A stretch of DNA of 64,000 bases from Rhodospirillales bacterium (GTDB lineage: Bacteria; Pseudomonadota; Alphaproteobacteria; Rhodospirillales; Defluviicoccaceae), in NCBI GenBank assembly GCA_016712595.1, contig JADJQT010000002.1, positions 1,140,576 through 1,204,575 of the forward strand, in the 5' to 3' direction. The first letter of the stretch is position 1, and every line of letters starts with the position of its first letter. The notes under the pieces are model-generated. The model was not told the origin of the DNA. It saw only the letters and a program-made list of their open reading frames with translations, and did no database searches. The translations under genes and the position numbers were made by a program. Below, piece after piece: positions 44,041 to 53,658 of this stretch.

Positions 44041-44133
44041 TGCTCCACCCTCATCATTCAGTTTTGGAGCAAGATATACGCCGCATCGGCGTCGGGCGGT
44101 ATAACGAAGCGCACACGTCGAGCGTCGGAGCGG

Positions 44134-45441
44134 TTAAAGGCGGTTGCGGGCCTCGAAGCGGACGAAGTAGCCGTCGATTGCCCGGGCGATGGCGTTGGCG
44201 AGGGCGCGTCGGTGTTTCGGTGAGCGCAACAACTTTTCTTCAGTCGGGTTCGACAGGTAGCCCAGCTCGATGAGCACGGAGGGAACGTCCGGCGATTTCA
44301 GCACCGCGAAGCCGGCGAACCGATGCGCCTTTGGCAACACGGCGGTCTCGTTGCCGAGTTCACTGACCAGCAAGGCGGCGAATCGCGCCGACTCGTTCAT
44401 CGTATCCCGCTGTACGAGGTCGATGAGGATATTGGTGACGTCGGGCGGCTCATCCGACAGCGAGACACCGCCGATCAGATCGGCACGGTTTTCCTTTTCC
44501 GCCAGCGCCGCCGCCTCGGTATCGGAGGCGCGTTGCGACAAGGTGTAGACCGACAAGCCGCGGACGGAAGCATTCTGCGTCTTGTCGGCGTGCAGCGAGA
44601 CGAACAGATTGGCGCCGGCGGCGCGGGCGATGGCGATCCGCTGGCGGAGCGGTACGTAAGTATCGCCGGTGCGGGTGAACACCACCTTGTAGCGGCCCAG
44701 CGCCTTCAGCTCGTCGCGAAGGGCGCGCGCTTCGGCGAGGGTGATCATCTTTTCGTAGATGCCGCTGGGCCCTATGGCGCCCGGATCGTCGCCACCGTGC
44801 CCGGGATCGATGGTGATTACCCATTGCGGCGACGCGGTGAGGCCGCGAGACGCCGGGCGGGGTTGCGGCGCGCTCAGGGCCCCGGGCTTGGAAATCCCGG
44901 TCGCACGGGTGGCGGCCGGGCCGCTGACCGTCGTGTTGGCCAGGGATACCCCGTCTGTCGCCCCCGCCGGCACGGCGGCGTTGCCGACGGCGAGGCCGGT
45001 TGCACCGATCACCGGTCCCGCCGGTTGAATCGCGGACGGCGCCGATGGCGAGTAGGTGACGTCGACGAGCAAATGAAAATCCCGGCCATGCGGGACGAGG
45101 CGCGATGAACTTACGTCAACAGGGGAGGTAAAATCGAAGACAAGGCGGAAGACCCCGGGCTTATGGACCCCGTGACGCAAGCGCGCGAACGCGCCGGCCG
45201 GTTGGGGAGCGCCCCGCGCCGGCACCTTCCATCGCATCTCAGGCACGTCGACGACCACGCGATCCGGATTCGCCAAAGTGAACACGTCGTAGTCGACGCG
45301 CTCACTGAGACCGATGACGATCTGTATTGATGCCGGGCTCTGGTCGACGCGCGCCGAGTCGATCTGTGCTTGCGCCAGAACCGGAGCAGCCCCGCACAGC
45401 AGCACCAGAACACCGGCGATGGCGACGAGGCAGCAGCGCAT
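44134..45441 (-). CDS. amiC: N-acetylmuramoyl-L-alanine amidase, AmiC type
   Basis: The protein has 435 residues. Residues 1-24 are a Sec signal peptide ending V-L-A-Q. An AMIN domain (about 30-135) targets it to the septum. After a variable linker, an Amidase_3 domain (about 215-430) has the zinc residues in D-P-G-H-G-G-D-D-P-G, E in I-Y-E-K, and S-L-H-A-D. The catalytic Glu is in I-E-L-G-Y-L-S-N. It cleaves septal peptidoglycan during division. ATG 45441 is chosen for the signal peptide; the frame runs on upstream without family likeness. Confidence 0.92.
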   Translation of the reverse strand: MRCCLVAIAGVLVLLCGAAPVLAQAQIDSARVDQSPASIQIVIGLSERVDYDVFTLANPDRVVVDVPEMRWKVPARGAPQPAGAFARLRHGVHKPGVFRLVFDFTSPVDVSSSRLVPHGRDFHLLVDVTYSPSAPSAIQPAGPVIGATGLAVGNAAVPAGATDGVSLANTTVSGPAATRATGISKPGALSAPQPRPASRGLTASPQWVITIDPGHGGDDPGAIGPSGIYEKMITLAEARALRDELKALGRYKVVFTRTGDTYVPLRQRIAIARAAGANLFVSLHADKTQNASVRGLSVYTLSQRASDTEAAALAEKENRADLIGGVSLSDEPPDVTNILIDLVQRDTMNESARFAALLVSELGNETAVLPKAHRFAGFAVLKSPDVPSVLIELGYLSNPTEEKLLRSPKHRRALANAIARAIDGYFVRFEARNRL

Positions 45442-45748
45442 GCGCGCTGTCAGCAGACGAACCGCCACATCGCCATGGGCCAATTCGGCAGAATCGAACC
45501 CATACGCGGCGGAATCCCGCCGCAGTCGCCGGGAAAACCGCCGCTGCCAGAACCGCCATTGCCAGGAGACGCCGTGCATTCGCCTGATTGGACGTGCCAC
45601 GATCCGATGCTCCGCTTCGGCACCATCCTCGACCACCCGCCGCGCCATAACCTGCCTGTGCCAAACACACGCACGTCTATGGCAAAAACCCGCCTCTTTC
45701 CAGACGGTTTGTCCAATCAACTAACAGTTTAGCTGAGAAAGATAGCAA

Positions 45749-45777
45749 TTGTCGAAGGGTATTCGTGCCTCTATCTT
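45749..45777 (+). promoter_or_regulatory. Probable promoter of rne
   Basis: TTGTCG (45749-45754) and TATCTT (45772-45777) are spaced by exactly 17 bp. Transcription from here would give a 5' leader of about 300 nt before the ATG at 46084, enclosing the hairpins at 45792-45903. This is a match by eye, not a proven promoter. Confidence 0.45.
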
Positions 45778-45791
45778 AACCCGACAAGTGG

Positions 45792-45977
45792 GGCGACAGA
45801 AGTGTCGCCTCGCTGGTGCCCGGAGCGGCGCAAGTCCGCAGTCCGCGCACCGCTCGGCCGGAAGAACAGCAACCGGGCGCGGCCTGAGGCGTGTCGCCCG
45901 GTTAAAGCCACGTTACAGAGATTTATATGCCGTTGAAATCTGCGCGCCCATTGAGCCTCGAGTTCCCGCGATGCGGG
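45792..45977 (+). promoter_or_regulatory. Hairpins in the 5' leader of rne
   Basis: There are three clear stems. GGCGACA-GAAG-TGTCGCC lies at 45792-45809. AACCGGGCG (45871-45879) pairs with CGCCCGGTT (45895-45903). CCCGC-GAT-GCGGG lies at 45965-45977. RNase E of enteric bacteria limits its own mRNA through a structured leader; an analogous autoregulatory role here is inference. Confidence 0.55.
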
Positions 45978-46083
45978 ATCATCGGCCCGGCGGTCGCACG
46001 CGCCTTCGGCACCATCGTACCGCGCCGCCACCGCTCGAACAGCTTCCGGCCGGAGCTGCAGGCGGCGCGACGGAGTTTAGCTC

Positions 46084-49000
46084 ATGGCCACAAAACGTAT
46101 GCTCATCGATGCCTCGCACCCGGAGGAAACCCGGGTGGTGGTGGTCGACGGTACCCGGGTGGAGGATTTTGATGTCGAAGTCGCCTCTCGGCGCCAACTC
46201 AAGGGGAACATCTATCTTGCCAAAGTAACGCGGGTTGAACCGTCTTTACAGGCGGCGTTCGTCGACTACGGCGGTAACCGTCACGGCTTTCTCGCGTTCA
46301 ACGAAATCCATCCGGATTATTATCAGATCCCGGTCGCCGATCGCGAACGGCTGCTGGCCGAACAGGCCGCGGCGATCCGCGCCGAGAGCGACGAGCGCGA
46401 GGAGGCGGAGGACGCCGAATCGTCCGACGCTGTGGGCGGCGGCGATGATGAGGACGACGGCGATCGGCGGCGTTCCCGCCAACTGTCGCGCTACTATAAG
46501 ATCCAAGAGGTGATCAAGCGCCGGCAGATCATGCTGGTGCAGGTTGCGAAGGAAGAGCGCGGCAACAAGGGCGCCGCGCTCACCACGTACCTTTCTCTCG
46601 CCGGCCGCTACTGCGTGCTGATGCCGAACACGGCGCGCGGCGGCGGCATCTCGCGCAAGATCATCGGGGCCCTCGATCGCAAGCGGCTGAAGAAGATTCT
46701 CACCGAACTCGAGGTGCCCGAGGGCATGGCGGTGATCGTGCGCACCGCCGGGTCCGGACGCAGCAAGGCGGAAATCAAGCGCGATTATGAATACCTCATG
46801 CGGCTGTGGAGCAGCATCCGCGAAAAGACGCTTGAATCGAGCGCGCCGACGCTCGTCTACGAGGAAGCGAGCCTGATCAAACGCTCGATTCGCGATCTCT
46901 ATGGCCGCGACATCGAGGAGATCATCGTCCAGGGCGAAGACGAATATCGCATCGCCAAGGAATTCATGAAGCTGTTCATCACCAGCCACGCCAAGCGGGT
47001 GAAGCTCTACGAGGACGCGGAGCGGCCGCTGTTCCAGCAGTTCGAGGTCGAAGAGCATCTCGATTCGATGCATGAACCGACGGTGCAATTGCGTTCCGGC
47101 GGCTATATCGTCATCAATCCGACCGAAGCGCTGGTGGCGATCGACGTCAACTCCGGCCGCTCGACGCGCGAGCGGAACATCGAAGAAACGGCGCTGCGCA
47201 CCAACCTCGAAGCCGCCGACGAAATCGCCCGCCAGCTTCGCCTGCGCGACCTCGCCGGGCTGATCGTCGTCGACTTCATCGACATGGAGAACGCCCGCAA
47301 CCAGGGCATGGTCGAGCGGCGCCTCAAAGAGGCGATGAAGAACGACCGGGCGCGGGTGCAGATTGGTCGCATCAGCCCGTTCGGCCTGCTCGAACTGTCC
47401 CGTCAGCGGCTGCGTCCGAGCCTGATCGAGACCTGCTTCGAGGTCTGCCCGGCGTGCGGCGGCAATGGGCTGCGGCGAACGACGGAATCGACCGCGCTCG
47501 CCATTTTGCGCAAGCTGGAAGAGGAAGGCATCAAGCACCGCACGCGTGAACTCTCAGTCGCCGTCGCGCCCGCCGTGGTGATGTATCTGCTTAATCAGAA
47601 GCGCCGCTCCCTCGTCAGCATCGAGGATCGTTACAAGCTGTCGGTTTCGCTGATCGGCGATGAAACGCTGGTGCCGCCCGATCATCGCGCCGAGCGGCTG
47701 AAGCTGATCGCCGAGCCTGGGGCGGATGAAGTCGTGGTCGAGGCCGATCACGAGGTCGAGGTCGAGGTCGAAGCTGACGTCGACGACGAGGTGGAGAGCA
47801 CGTCCGCGGGCGAGCGGGACGATGCTGCCCGTCGGGGCCGCCGTCGTCGCCCGCGCCGCCGGCGGCGGAGCGACGACGCAGTGCTGCCGATGGAGGCTGC
47901 CGCGGATGCGGCCGAGGAGTTGGCAGAATCCGACGAGATGACGGCGGACGCCGATGCCGACGTGGGTGAAGAGGCCCCGCATCCGGAGGACGCCGTTGCG
48001 GAGGATGCCGGGGAACAGGCGGCGCGCAAGCGGCGTCGGCGCGGCAAGCGCGGCGGTCGGCGGCGGGTTCGCAACCCGGTCGAGGGATCGATCGGCGACG
48101 AGATGCCGGCGAGCGACGGTCTCGACGCCGATAACCTCGATCGCGATCATGACGGCGATGATCACGCGAACGACGCGGTGTTCGAGGGCGATGATCGGGT
48201 CCTTGCTGATGCCGCTTTCGAGGGTGGAGCCGGCGACTGGCGCGACGACGAAGATGAGGCGGAGGCGTTCGACGGCGCGCCCGCAGGCGAGGGCGGGGAG
48301 ACGCCGGGGCATGCCTCGGCCGGCGGGTCGATGGATGTTGCCGAAGCCGCGTCGGATGATCGTGCCGACGTTACGTCGGAAGACGCTCACGATGCCGCAT
48401 CGGATGGCGCGGCCGAGACCGAGGAGGCTGACGCGGGCGAAGCGCGATCGCGTCCCCGCCGCCGGAACCGGGTAGCGCGCCCGCAGCCGCCGCTGACGGC
48501 CGAAAATGCCGACGCCGACGCCGACGATGAGGATGAGTCAGACGCGGCGAACTCGGCATCGACGTTCATCGACGATGACGATGGCTTCGTTGAGCGGATG
48601 CATGAGATCGATGAGATCGGCGGCGCGCATCCGTCGCTGGCCGATGACGAGGACAGCGACGACAACGAGACCGGTCGATCCGACATTGCCGAGGGCGCAG
48701 GGGAGGAGGGAGCGGGATTGCCGGCATCCGAGCCGCAGGCCGACACGTCCGCCGACACGCCAATTGCTGCCGGAAGCTTCGACGGTTCTCTCGCCGAGCA
48801 AGATGCTTCGATAGCACATGGCGGCGAAGGACCCGCAGAGGACGCGCAAGAAGATACGCAAGAGGAAACCGGGGTAATGCTCGGTGAGACGGACGATGGT
48901 TTCGCCGGCGAGGACGCGGACCGCGACGAAGAGCGCACGCGATATTACACGGTTGAATCGGATTACGCGGTAGAGCCGGCTGCCCTGGTCGACGCGAGCA

Positions 49001-49371
49001 ATGAGGACGGCACCACCTCGTGGCCGAATGAGGCGGAACCCGTTGCCGCCACCGCGCTGCACGACGACGCCTCGGAGTTCTATGCGCAAGGCGCGGGGCG
49101 GGAGACGACGGACGACACGTATGGCCGCAGCCCGGACCTTGGGCGTGCGGAGACACGCGAGGATGCCGACCCCGGGATGACTGTCGAGCAGATCGAGCGC
49201 GACTCTGGGGACGAGCGGGCGCTGGAGCCTGCGAGCGCGGATCGCGTGGCCGCCGACGTGAATGCGGCGGCCGAAATGGCCCGGCGAACCGAGGTGATCA
49301 ACGTCGGCGATGACGACGGCCAAAGCGAGGAAGAGCGTCGGCGTGGCTGGTGGCGGCGTCTGCTCACCTGA
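46084..49371 (+). CDS. rne: Ribonuclease E
   Basis: The protein has 1095 residues. The catalytic half has an N-terminal RNase H-like strand, an S1 domain (about 36-170) interrupted by an acidic insert (about 100-135), a 5'-sensor and the DNase I-like domain. That domain has the metal-binding A-I-D-V-N-S-G-R near residue 349 and V-V-D-F-I-D-M near 395. Zinc-link cysteines are in C-P-A-C-G (about 455-458). The C-terminal half (about 555-1095) is disordered, mostly Asp/Glu/Ala, with two Arg clusters near 580-597 and 640-662 that probably bind RNA. It initiates mRNA decay and rRNA/tRNA processing and scaffolds the degradosome. Confidence 0.95.
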   Translation: MATKRMLIDASHPEETRVVVVDGTRVEDFDVEVASRRQLKGNIYLAKVTRVEPSLQAAFVDYGGNRHGFLAFNEIHPDYYQIPVADRERLLAEQAAAIRAESDEREEAEDAESSDAVGGGDDEDDGDRRRSRQLSRYYKIQEVIKRRQIMLVQVAKEERGNKGAALTTYLSLAGRYCVLMPNTARGGGISRKIIGALDRKRLKKILTELEVPEGMAVIVRTAGSGRSKAEIKRDYEYLMRLWSSIREKTLESSAPTLVYEEASLIKRSIRDLYGRDIEEIIVQGEDEYRIAKEFMKLFITSHAKRVKLYEDAERPLFQQFEVEEHLDSMHEPTVQLRSGGYIVINPTEALVAIDVNSGRSTRERNIEETALRTNLEAADEIARQLRLRDLAGLIVVDFIDMENARNQGMVERRLKEAMKNDRARVQIGRISPFGLLELSRQRLRPSLIETCFEVCPACGGNGLRRTTESTALAILRKLEEEGIKHRTRELSVAVAPAVVMYLLNQKRRSLVSIEDRYKLSVSLIGDETLVPPDHRAERLKLIAEPGADEVVVEADHEVEVEVEADVDDEVESTSAGERDDAARRGRRRRPRRRRRSDDAVLPMEAAADAAEELAESDEMTADADADVGEEAPHPEDAVAEDAGEQAARKRRRRGKRGGRRRVRNPVEGSIGDEMPASDGLDADNLDRDHDGDDHANDAVFEGDDRVLADAAFEGGAGDWRDDEDEAEAFDGAPAGEGGETPGHASAGGSMDVAEAASDDRADVTSEDAHDAASDGAAETEEADAGEARSRPRRRNRVARPQPPLTAENADADADDEDESDAANSASTFIDDDDGFVERMHEIDEIGGAHPSLADDEDSDDNETGRSDIAEGAGEEGAGLPASEPQADTSADTPIAAGSFDGSLAEQDASIAHGGEGPAEDAQEDTQEETGVMLGETDDGFAGEDADRDEERTRYYTVESDYAVEPAALVDASNEDGTTSWPNEAEPVAATALHDDASEFYAQGAGRETTDDTYGRSPDLGRAETREDADPGMTVEQIERDSGDERALEPASADRVAADVNAAAEMARRTEVINVGDDDGQSEEERRRGWWRRLLT

Positions 49372-49382
49372 CGGTGTGTGAG

Positions 49383-49416
49383 ACGGCGGGGGGGATTTGG
49401 CGCCCCCCCCCGCCGT
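49383..49416. terminator. Strong hairpin between convergent rne and aminotransferase genes
   Basis: ACGGC followed by seven G (49383-49394) pairs with seven C followed by GCCGT (49405-49416), a 12-bp all-matched stem with a 10-nt loop. It lies 12 bp past the rne stop and 9 bp before the end of the aminotransferase gene, so it probably serves both strands, though no T-run follows. Confidence 0.6.
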
Positions 49417-49424
49417 GCGCCCGG

Positions 49425-50588
49425 CTATTGCCGCCAGGCGATCAGGCGCTCGATGGCCTCGCTGATCTCGTCGGTCTCCCCCGCGAACGAGAAGCGGATG
49501 AATCGGGTTCCGCGCCTGGGATCGAAATCGATACCGGGCGTCGCCGCGACGTCGGTTTCAATCAGCATGCGGCGGGCGAACGCGACGCTGTCAGGGTTGG
49601 GGCCGCCCAGTTCCGCGTAGATATAAAAGGCGCCGTCGGCGGGCGCGAGACGAGCGAAACCGGCGCGTGGCAGCCCGTCGAGCAGCAACCGGCGATTGCG
49701 GGCGTAGCGGGCGACGTTGTCATCGAGCTCCCGAGCGCAATCGAAGGCGTGCAGGGCCGCGCGCTGCGAGATTGTCGGCGGCGAGATGAACAGGTTCTGC
49801 GCCAGGCATTCGACCGGTCGCAGCAGAGCCTCGGGCAGCACCAGCCAGCCAAGGCGCCATCCGGTCATGGCGTAGTATTTGGAAAAGCTGTTGACGACGA
49901 TGGCCGAGTCGCTGACGGCGAGCGCGGTAACAGCGGGCGCGCCGTAGGTGATGCCGTGGTAGATTTCGTCGGAAATCAGCCATGCGCCGCGCGCTGCGCA
50001 ATATCCGGCGAGGCGGCGCAAAGCCTCGCCATCCAGCATGGTTCCGGTGGGATTGGCCGGGCTGGCGACGATTAGCCCATTGAACCGACCGCCAGCGGCG
50101 TCGATCAGCGATGGTGTCGGCTGATACCGGCTCTCCTCGCCGACCTCGAGGAGCGCGACGTCGACGCCGAGCGCGGCCAGAATATTGCGGTATGCGGGAT
50201 AGCCGGGCGTCGCGACGCAAACACGGTCGCCAGGATCGAACGCGGCGAGAAAGGCGAGGATGAACGCCCCGGACGATCCCGTGGTTATGGCGATGCGCCG
50301 CCAGTCCACAACAACGCCGTACGTCTCCGCGTAGTGCCGGGCGATGCGCTGGCGCAGCTCCGGCAGGCCGAGCGCGTCGGTGTAGCCAAGGCGCTCGGTG
50401 GCGATCGCCGTGCGTGCGGCGTCGCGCACCCGGGCCGGCGCCGGCGTTGACGGCTGACCGACCTCGAGGTGCAGGACGCGCCGGCCGGCCAACGCGCGGG
50501 CGCTCGTCTCACGCGCGTTGGCTTCGCGCATCACGTCCATGGCGATGAACGGGGCGAGGCTTCCGCGCGCGGCGATCCTGGTGATCAC
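49425..50588 (-). CDS. Pyridoxal-phosphate aminotransferase (class I/II, AspC-like)
   Basis: The protein has 387 residues of fold-type I. It has G-Q-P-S near 35, the N-P-T-G motif in A-S-P-A-N-P-T-G-T near 165, D-E-I-Y-H-G near 195, and the PLP-binding Lys in S-F-S-K-Y-Y-A-M-T-G-W-R-L-G near 225. The carboxylate-binding Arg is in F-I-R-F-S-F-A. Amino acid specificity is not evident. GTG 50588 is chosen because GGAG lies eight bases upstream; the frame runs on upstream into the neighbouring gene. It lies just after the gamma-glutamyltransferase-like gene. Confidence 0.9.
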   Translation of the reverse strand: MITRIAARGSLAPFIAMDVMREANARETSARALAGRRVLHLEVGQPSTPAPARVRDAARTAIATERLGYTDALGLPELRQRIARHYAETYGVVVDWRRIAITTGSSGAFILAFLAAFDPGDRVCVATPGYPAYRNILAALGVDVALLEVGEESRYQPTPSLIDAAGGRFNGLIVASPANPTGTMLDGEALRRLAGYCAARGAWLISDEIYHGITYGAPAVTALAVSDSAIVVNSFSKYYAMTGWRLGWLVLPEALLRPVECLAQNLFISPPTISQRAALHAFDCARELDDNVARYARNRRLLLDGLPRAGFARLAPADGAFYIYAELGGPNPDSVAFARRMLIETDVAATPGIDFDPRRGTRFIRFSFAGETDEISEAIERLIAWRQ

Positions 50589-50607
50589 GGTGATCGGCTC
50601 CACCCGG

Positions 50608-52257
50608 CTACTCGGTGCTGGCGGCAAGGCCGAGGCCGCGCGGATCGGTGGCGGCGACGCAGCGTTCGGGTGCGCTGAGAATGCCGTCCGGGCAAGCGAT
50701 GGCATTGACCTCACCGAGGTGGCGGTCGACCGAAACGGCGGTATCCCCCTGATTGACCAGCGCCTGGACGCTCTGGGGACTGACCCCCGGTTCGATGAAC
50801 ACGTATCCGGGATCGCTGCCACCGTGCATGCGCGGGGCGGCCAGCGCCGCCGCGACGGGCTCGTGCGCCAGCAGTGTGCGTGCGGCGACGTCCACGAGCG
50901 CGGTGGGCGCTGTGACCCCTCCCGCCGCGGCGCCGGCGAAGACGAATTGACGACCTGATGGCTTGACCACCAGCATCGGTGTGAGCATCGAGGCGCCGCG
51001 GCCGCCCTGCCCCGGCAACGAAGCAAGGACAATGCCTGTGCCGGCGGCGACTCGCCCGGTGCCGAACAGGCTGTTGAGGGTGACCGTGCACGCGACCGCG
51101 CCGCCCTCGACATCGATGGCGATGAAGCTCGCCGCCGCGGGATTTTCGGTCGCCGGCGGCCGGGAGGTTGCCGCGGCGGAGGTGGTGGCACCGCGGGTCT
51201 CCGCCATCAGCGCTTCGACATGTGCGGAGGAGACGAGACTCTGCGGATCGGCGATGTCCTCCGGCCATTGACGGCGATCGGCGAACGCCCGCTCTGCGGT
51301 CGTCACCACCAGTGCGTCGCGTTCGGTCTCCGTGGCATCGACATAGGCGTCGTCCTTGGCCAGCATCGCCCACATCTCGCCGGCGATCACCCCGCCCGCC
51401 GGCGGCGGTGGCGCGAAATACGCCCGCTTGTCGTCGTAGCTAATGGCGAGCGGCTGAAGCCAGTGCGGCAGATAGTCGGCGAGATCGCGCGCCGTCGTCG
51501 AACCACCGGCCTTTCGCACGTCGGCGGCAAAAGAGTCCGCAAGGGTCCCAGTATAAAAGTCGATTGGACCCGAGACACGGATATTGGCCAGCACGCCGGC
51601 AAGGTCGGGTTGGATGAGCGTATCTCCTTCGCCGACGAGACCCCGCCCCGCGGGAGCGGCGAGAATGCGTCTGACCTCGGGCTCGGCGGCGAGGGCGGTT
51701 TGCACCTCGTCGATGTCGCGTGCCAGCGCGCGGGAGACGGGAAAACCGAATCGGGCGAGTGATTCCGCCGGTGCGATCAGCTGCTACCAGCGCAGCCGGC
51801 CATAGAGCCCGTGCAGGGCGGCGAGGCCGCGGATGTTTCCGGGCACCGCGGTCGGCCGATCCGCTCCCGCGGGCGGCGGCGAGGACGGCCGGGCGAGAAA
51901 ATCGAGCACCGATGTCTCGTTCGTGCGCGGACTGAAGGTGATGCATCGCCCGCCACCGCCGAGGCTGGCCTTGGAGGGCAACGTAACCGCCATTGAGAAA
52001 TACATCGCGACGGCTGCGTCGGCCGCCGTTCCACCGGATAACAGCGTCTGTCGGCCGATCAGCGCCGCCTGAGGCTCATCGGCCGCGACCGCGCCGACGA
52101 AGCCGGCGAGGGAGCCCACGGTTCCCGACACCGGCGTTGCCTTGCCGCAGCCGGCGAGTACGGCGGCGACGACTGCCAAGAGCGTGAATTGACGCCGCCG
52201 CAGGCCAACACTAGCTTTGTAGGCACGGCACCAGACCTTGTAGGGTTCTTTGCGCAT
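50608..52257 (-). pseudogene. Gamma-glutamyltransferase homologue interrupted by an in-frame amber codon
   Basis: One reading frame spans 52257 to 50608 and encodes a Ggt-like protein of about 549 residues, broken only by TAG at 51784-51786 in the sequence R-L-R-W-stop-Q-L-I-A-P-A-E, where relatives read on. The N-terminus carries a Tat-like R-R-R-Q-F-T-L-L and a lipobox L-A-G-C. The autoprocessing site T-T-H is replaced by A-A-A in N-P-A-A-A-S-F, and the paired Ser residues near the oxyanion hole are altered. Activity is therefore doubtful even with readthrough. The start at 52257 overlaps the divergent M48 gene start by 8 bp. Confidence 0.75.
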
Positions 52258-53593
52258 CTTTCGTCTAACCGCCATTCTGCTCGCGTTTGCGATGAGTCTC
52301 TTCCCTGTGGGGGAGGTTTCGGCGGCGCCGACTGCGTTTATTCGCGATACGGAAGTTGAAAATACCATTCGCGGCTATGCGACGCCAATCTTCCTCGCCG
52401 CGGGGCTCGATCCCACGGCGGTTCGCATCTACTTGGTAAACGACAAGCAGATCAACGCTTTTGTCGCTGGCGGTCAGAACCTTTTCATCAACACCGGTCT
52501 TTTGATGCAGAGCGAGGACGCGGGCCAGGTCATCGGCATCATCGCTCACGAAGCCGGACACATCGCTGGCGGGCACCTCGTCCGGGTTCAAGACGCCCTC
52601 TCGCGCGGCACCGCCGAGAGCATACTTTCCATGGTTCTCGGCACCGCGGCGGCGGTCGCCGGCGCACCGCAGGTGGGCGCGGCGGTCATCTCGGGCGGTC
52701 AGAACGTGGCGCTGCGCAATTATCTGCACTACACCCAGACCCAGGAGGGTTCGGCCGACGCGGCGGCAATGCGATTCCTCGATGCCACGCATCAATCCGC
52801 GCGTGGACTTCTCGACTTTTTTCATCTTCTCAGCGGTCAGGAACTGCTGATCGCGGTGCACCAGGATCCCTACCTACGGACTCACCCGCTCACCGAGGAC
52901 CGGATTCAAGCGCTCGAGGCCTTCGTCGCCAAGTCGCCGTATTCCGATGTTCCGGTACGGCCGAGCTTTCAGGCACAGCATCGGCGCATGTTGGCAAAGC
53001 TGCACGCGTTCCTGGATGATCCGGTGATCACCCGGCGGCGCTATCCGGACAGCGATCAGAGCCTGGAAGCCCGTTACGCCCATGCGATCGTCGAACACCG
53101 TCAGGCACACACGTCGCAGGCGATCACGATCATCGATCAACTGATCAGCGAACACCCGGACGATCCCTACTTCTACGAGTTGAAGGGGCAGATCCTGTTC
53201 GAAAGCGGACAACCCGTATCGGCGCTGGAGCCGTATGAAAAGGCCGTGGCAATTCTGCCCGATGCGCCGTTGATCCGCGTCGACTTGGCGCGGGTGCAAA
53301 TGGCGACGAACGATGCAAAGCTGCTGCCTTCGGCCATTGAAAACCTTCAGACATCATTGCGCCAGGAACCGAATCGACCGTTCGTCTGGCGGCAGTTGGC
53401 GATCGCGCTCGGACGAAACGGGCAGATGGGCGAAAGTTCTCTTGCGCTTGCCGAGGAATCGATGCTCCTCAACAAACTTCCGGAAGCAAAGTTTCACGCC
53501 GGCAAGGCAGTCCGCGATTTGCCGGCGGGCTCGCCCGCCTGGCTGAAGGCGGAAGACATCCTGCAGGTGGCTGAGAACGCCAAGCCGCAATAG
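52250..53593 (+). CDS. M48 family metalloprotease with TPR-like C-terminus (BepA-like)
   Basis: The protein has 447 residues. A Sec signal peptide (about 1-25, ending V-S-A) directs it to the periplasm. The M48 domain has H-E-A-G-H near 104-108 and the downstream Glu in E-G-S-A-D-A-A-A-M near 166. The C-terminal half (about 270-440) holds tetratricopeptide-like helices (Y-F-Y-E-L-K-G-Q-I-L-F-E-S-G, A-L-E-P-Y-E-K-A). BepA-like proteins assist or degrade outer-membrane proteins such as LptD. The start is TTG 52250 because it gives a full signal peptide; an ATG at 52292 would remove most of it. The dsbA-like gene follows by 65 bp. Confidence 0.9.
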   Translation: MRIFRLTAILLAFAMSLFPVGEVSAAPTAFIRDTEVENTIRGYATPIFLAAGLDPTAVRIYLVNDKQINAFVAGGQNLFINTGLLMQSEDAGQVIGIIAHEAGHIAGGHLVRVQDALSRGTAESILSMVLGTAAAVAGAPQVGAAVISGGQNVALRNYLHYTQTQEGSADAAAMRFLDATHQSARGLLDFFHLLSGQELLIAVHQDPYLRTHPLTEDRIQALEAFVAKSPYSDVPVRPSFQAQHRRMLAKLHAFLDDPVITRRRYPDSDQSLEARYAHAIVEHRQAHTSQAITIIDQLISEHPDDPYFYELKGQILFESGQPVSALEPYEKAVAILPDAPLIRVDLARVQMATNDAKLLPSAIENLQTSLRQEPNRPFVWRQLAIALGRNGQMGESSLALAEESMLLNKLPEAKFHAGKAVRDLPAGSPAWLKAEDILQVAENAKPQ

Positions 53594-53658
53594 ATACGCG
53601 AGCCGACAAGCAAGCGAACTTCGAGTAACACGAGTTTATATAACGGAGACGGTGGAAG

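Larger units (their letters stand above)
45442..46083 (+). other. Divergent control region of amiC and rne, with long structured rne leader
   Basis: This 642-bp gap holds no gene. The half near rne (45749-46083) contains a promoter match and several perfect hairpins listed separately. The half near amiC (45442-45748) shows no structure I would name and presumably holds the amiC promoter. Confidence 0.6.

Noticed and set aside
46246..47538. 430-codon open frame opposite the catalytic half of rne
   Set aside because: It is a shadow of rne; the sense strand carries all RNase E motifs.
51784..51786. TAG as a pyrrolysine or other recoded codon
   Set aside because: No recoding machinery is visible, and other genes in the window do not show internal TAG codons. 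A mutation or sequence error is simpler.
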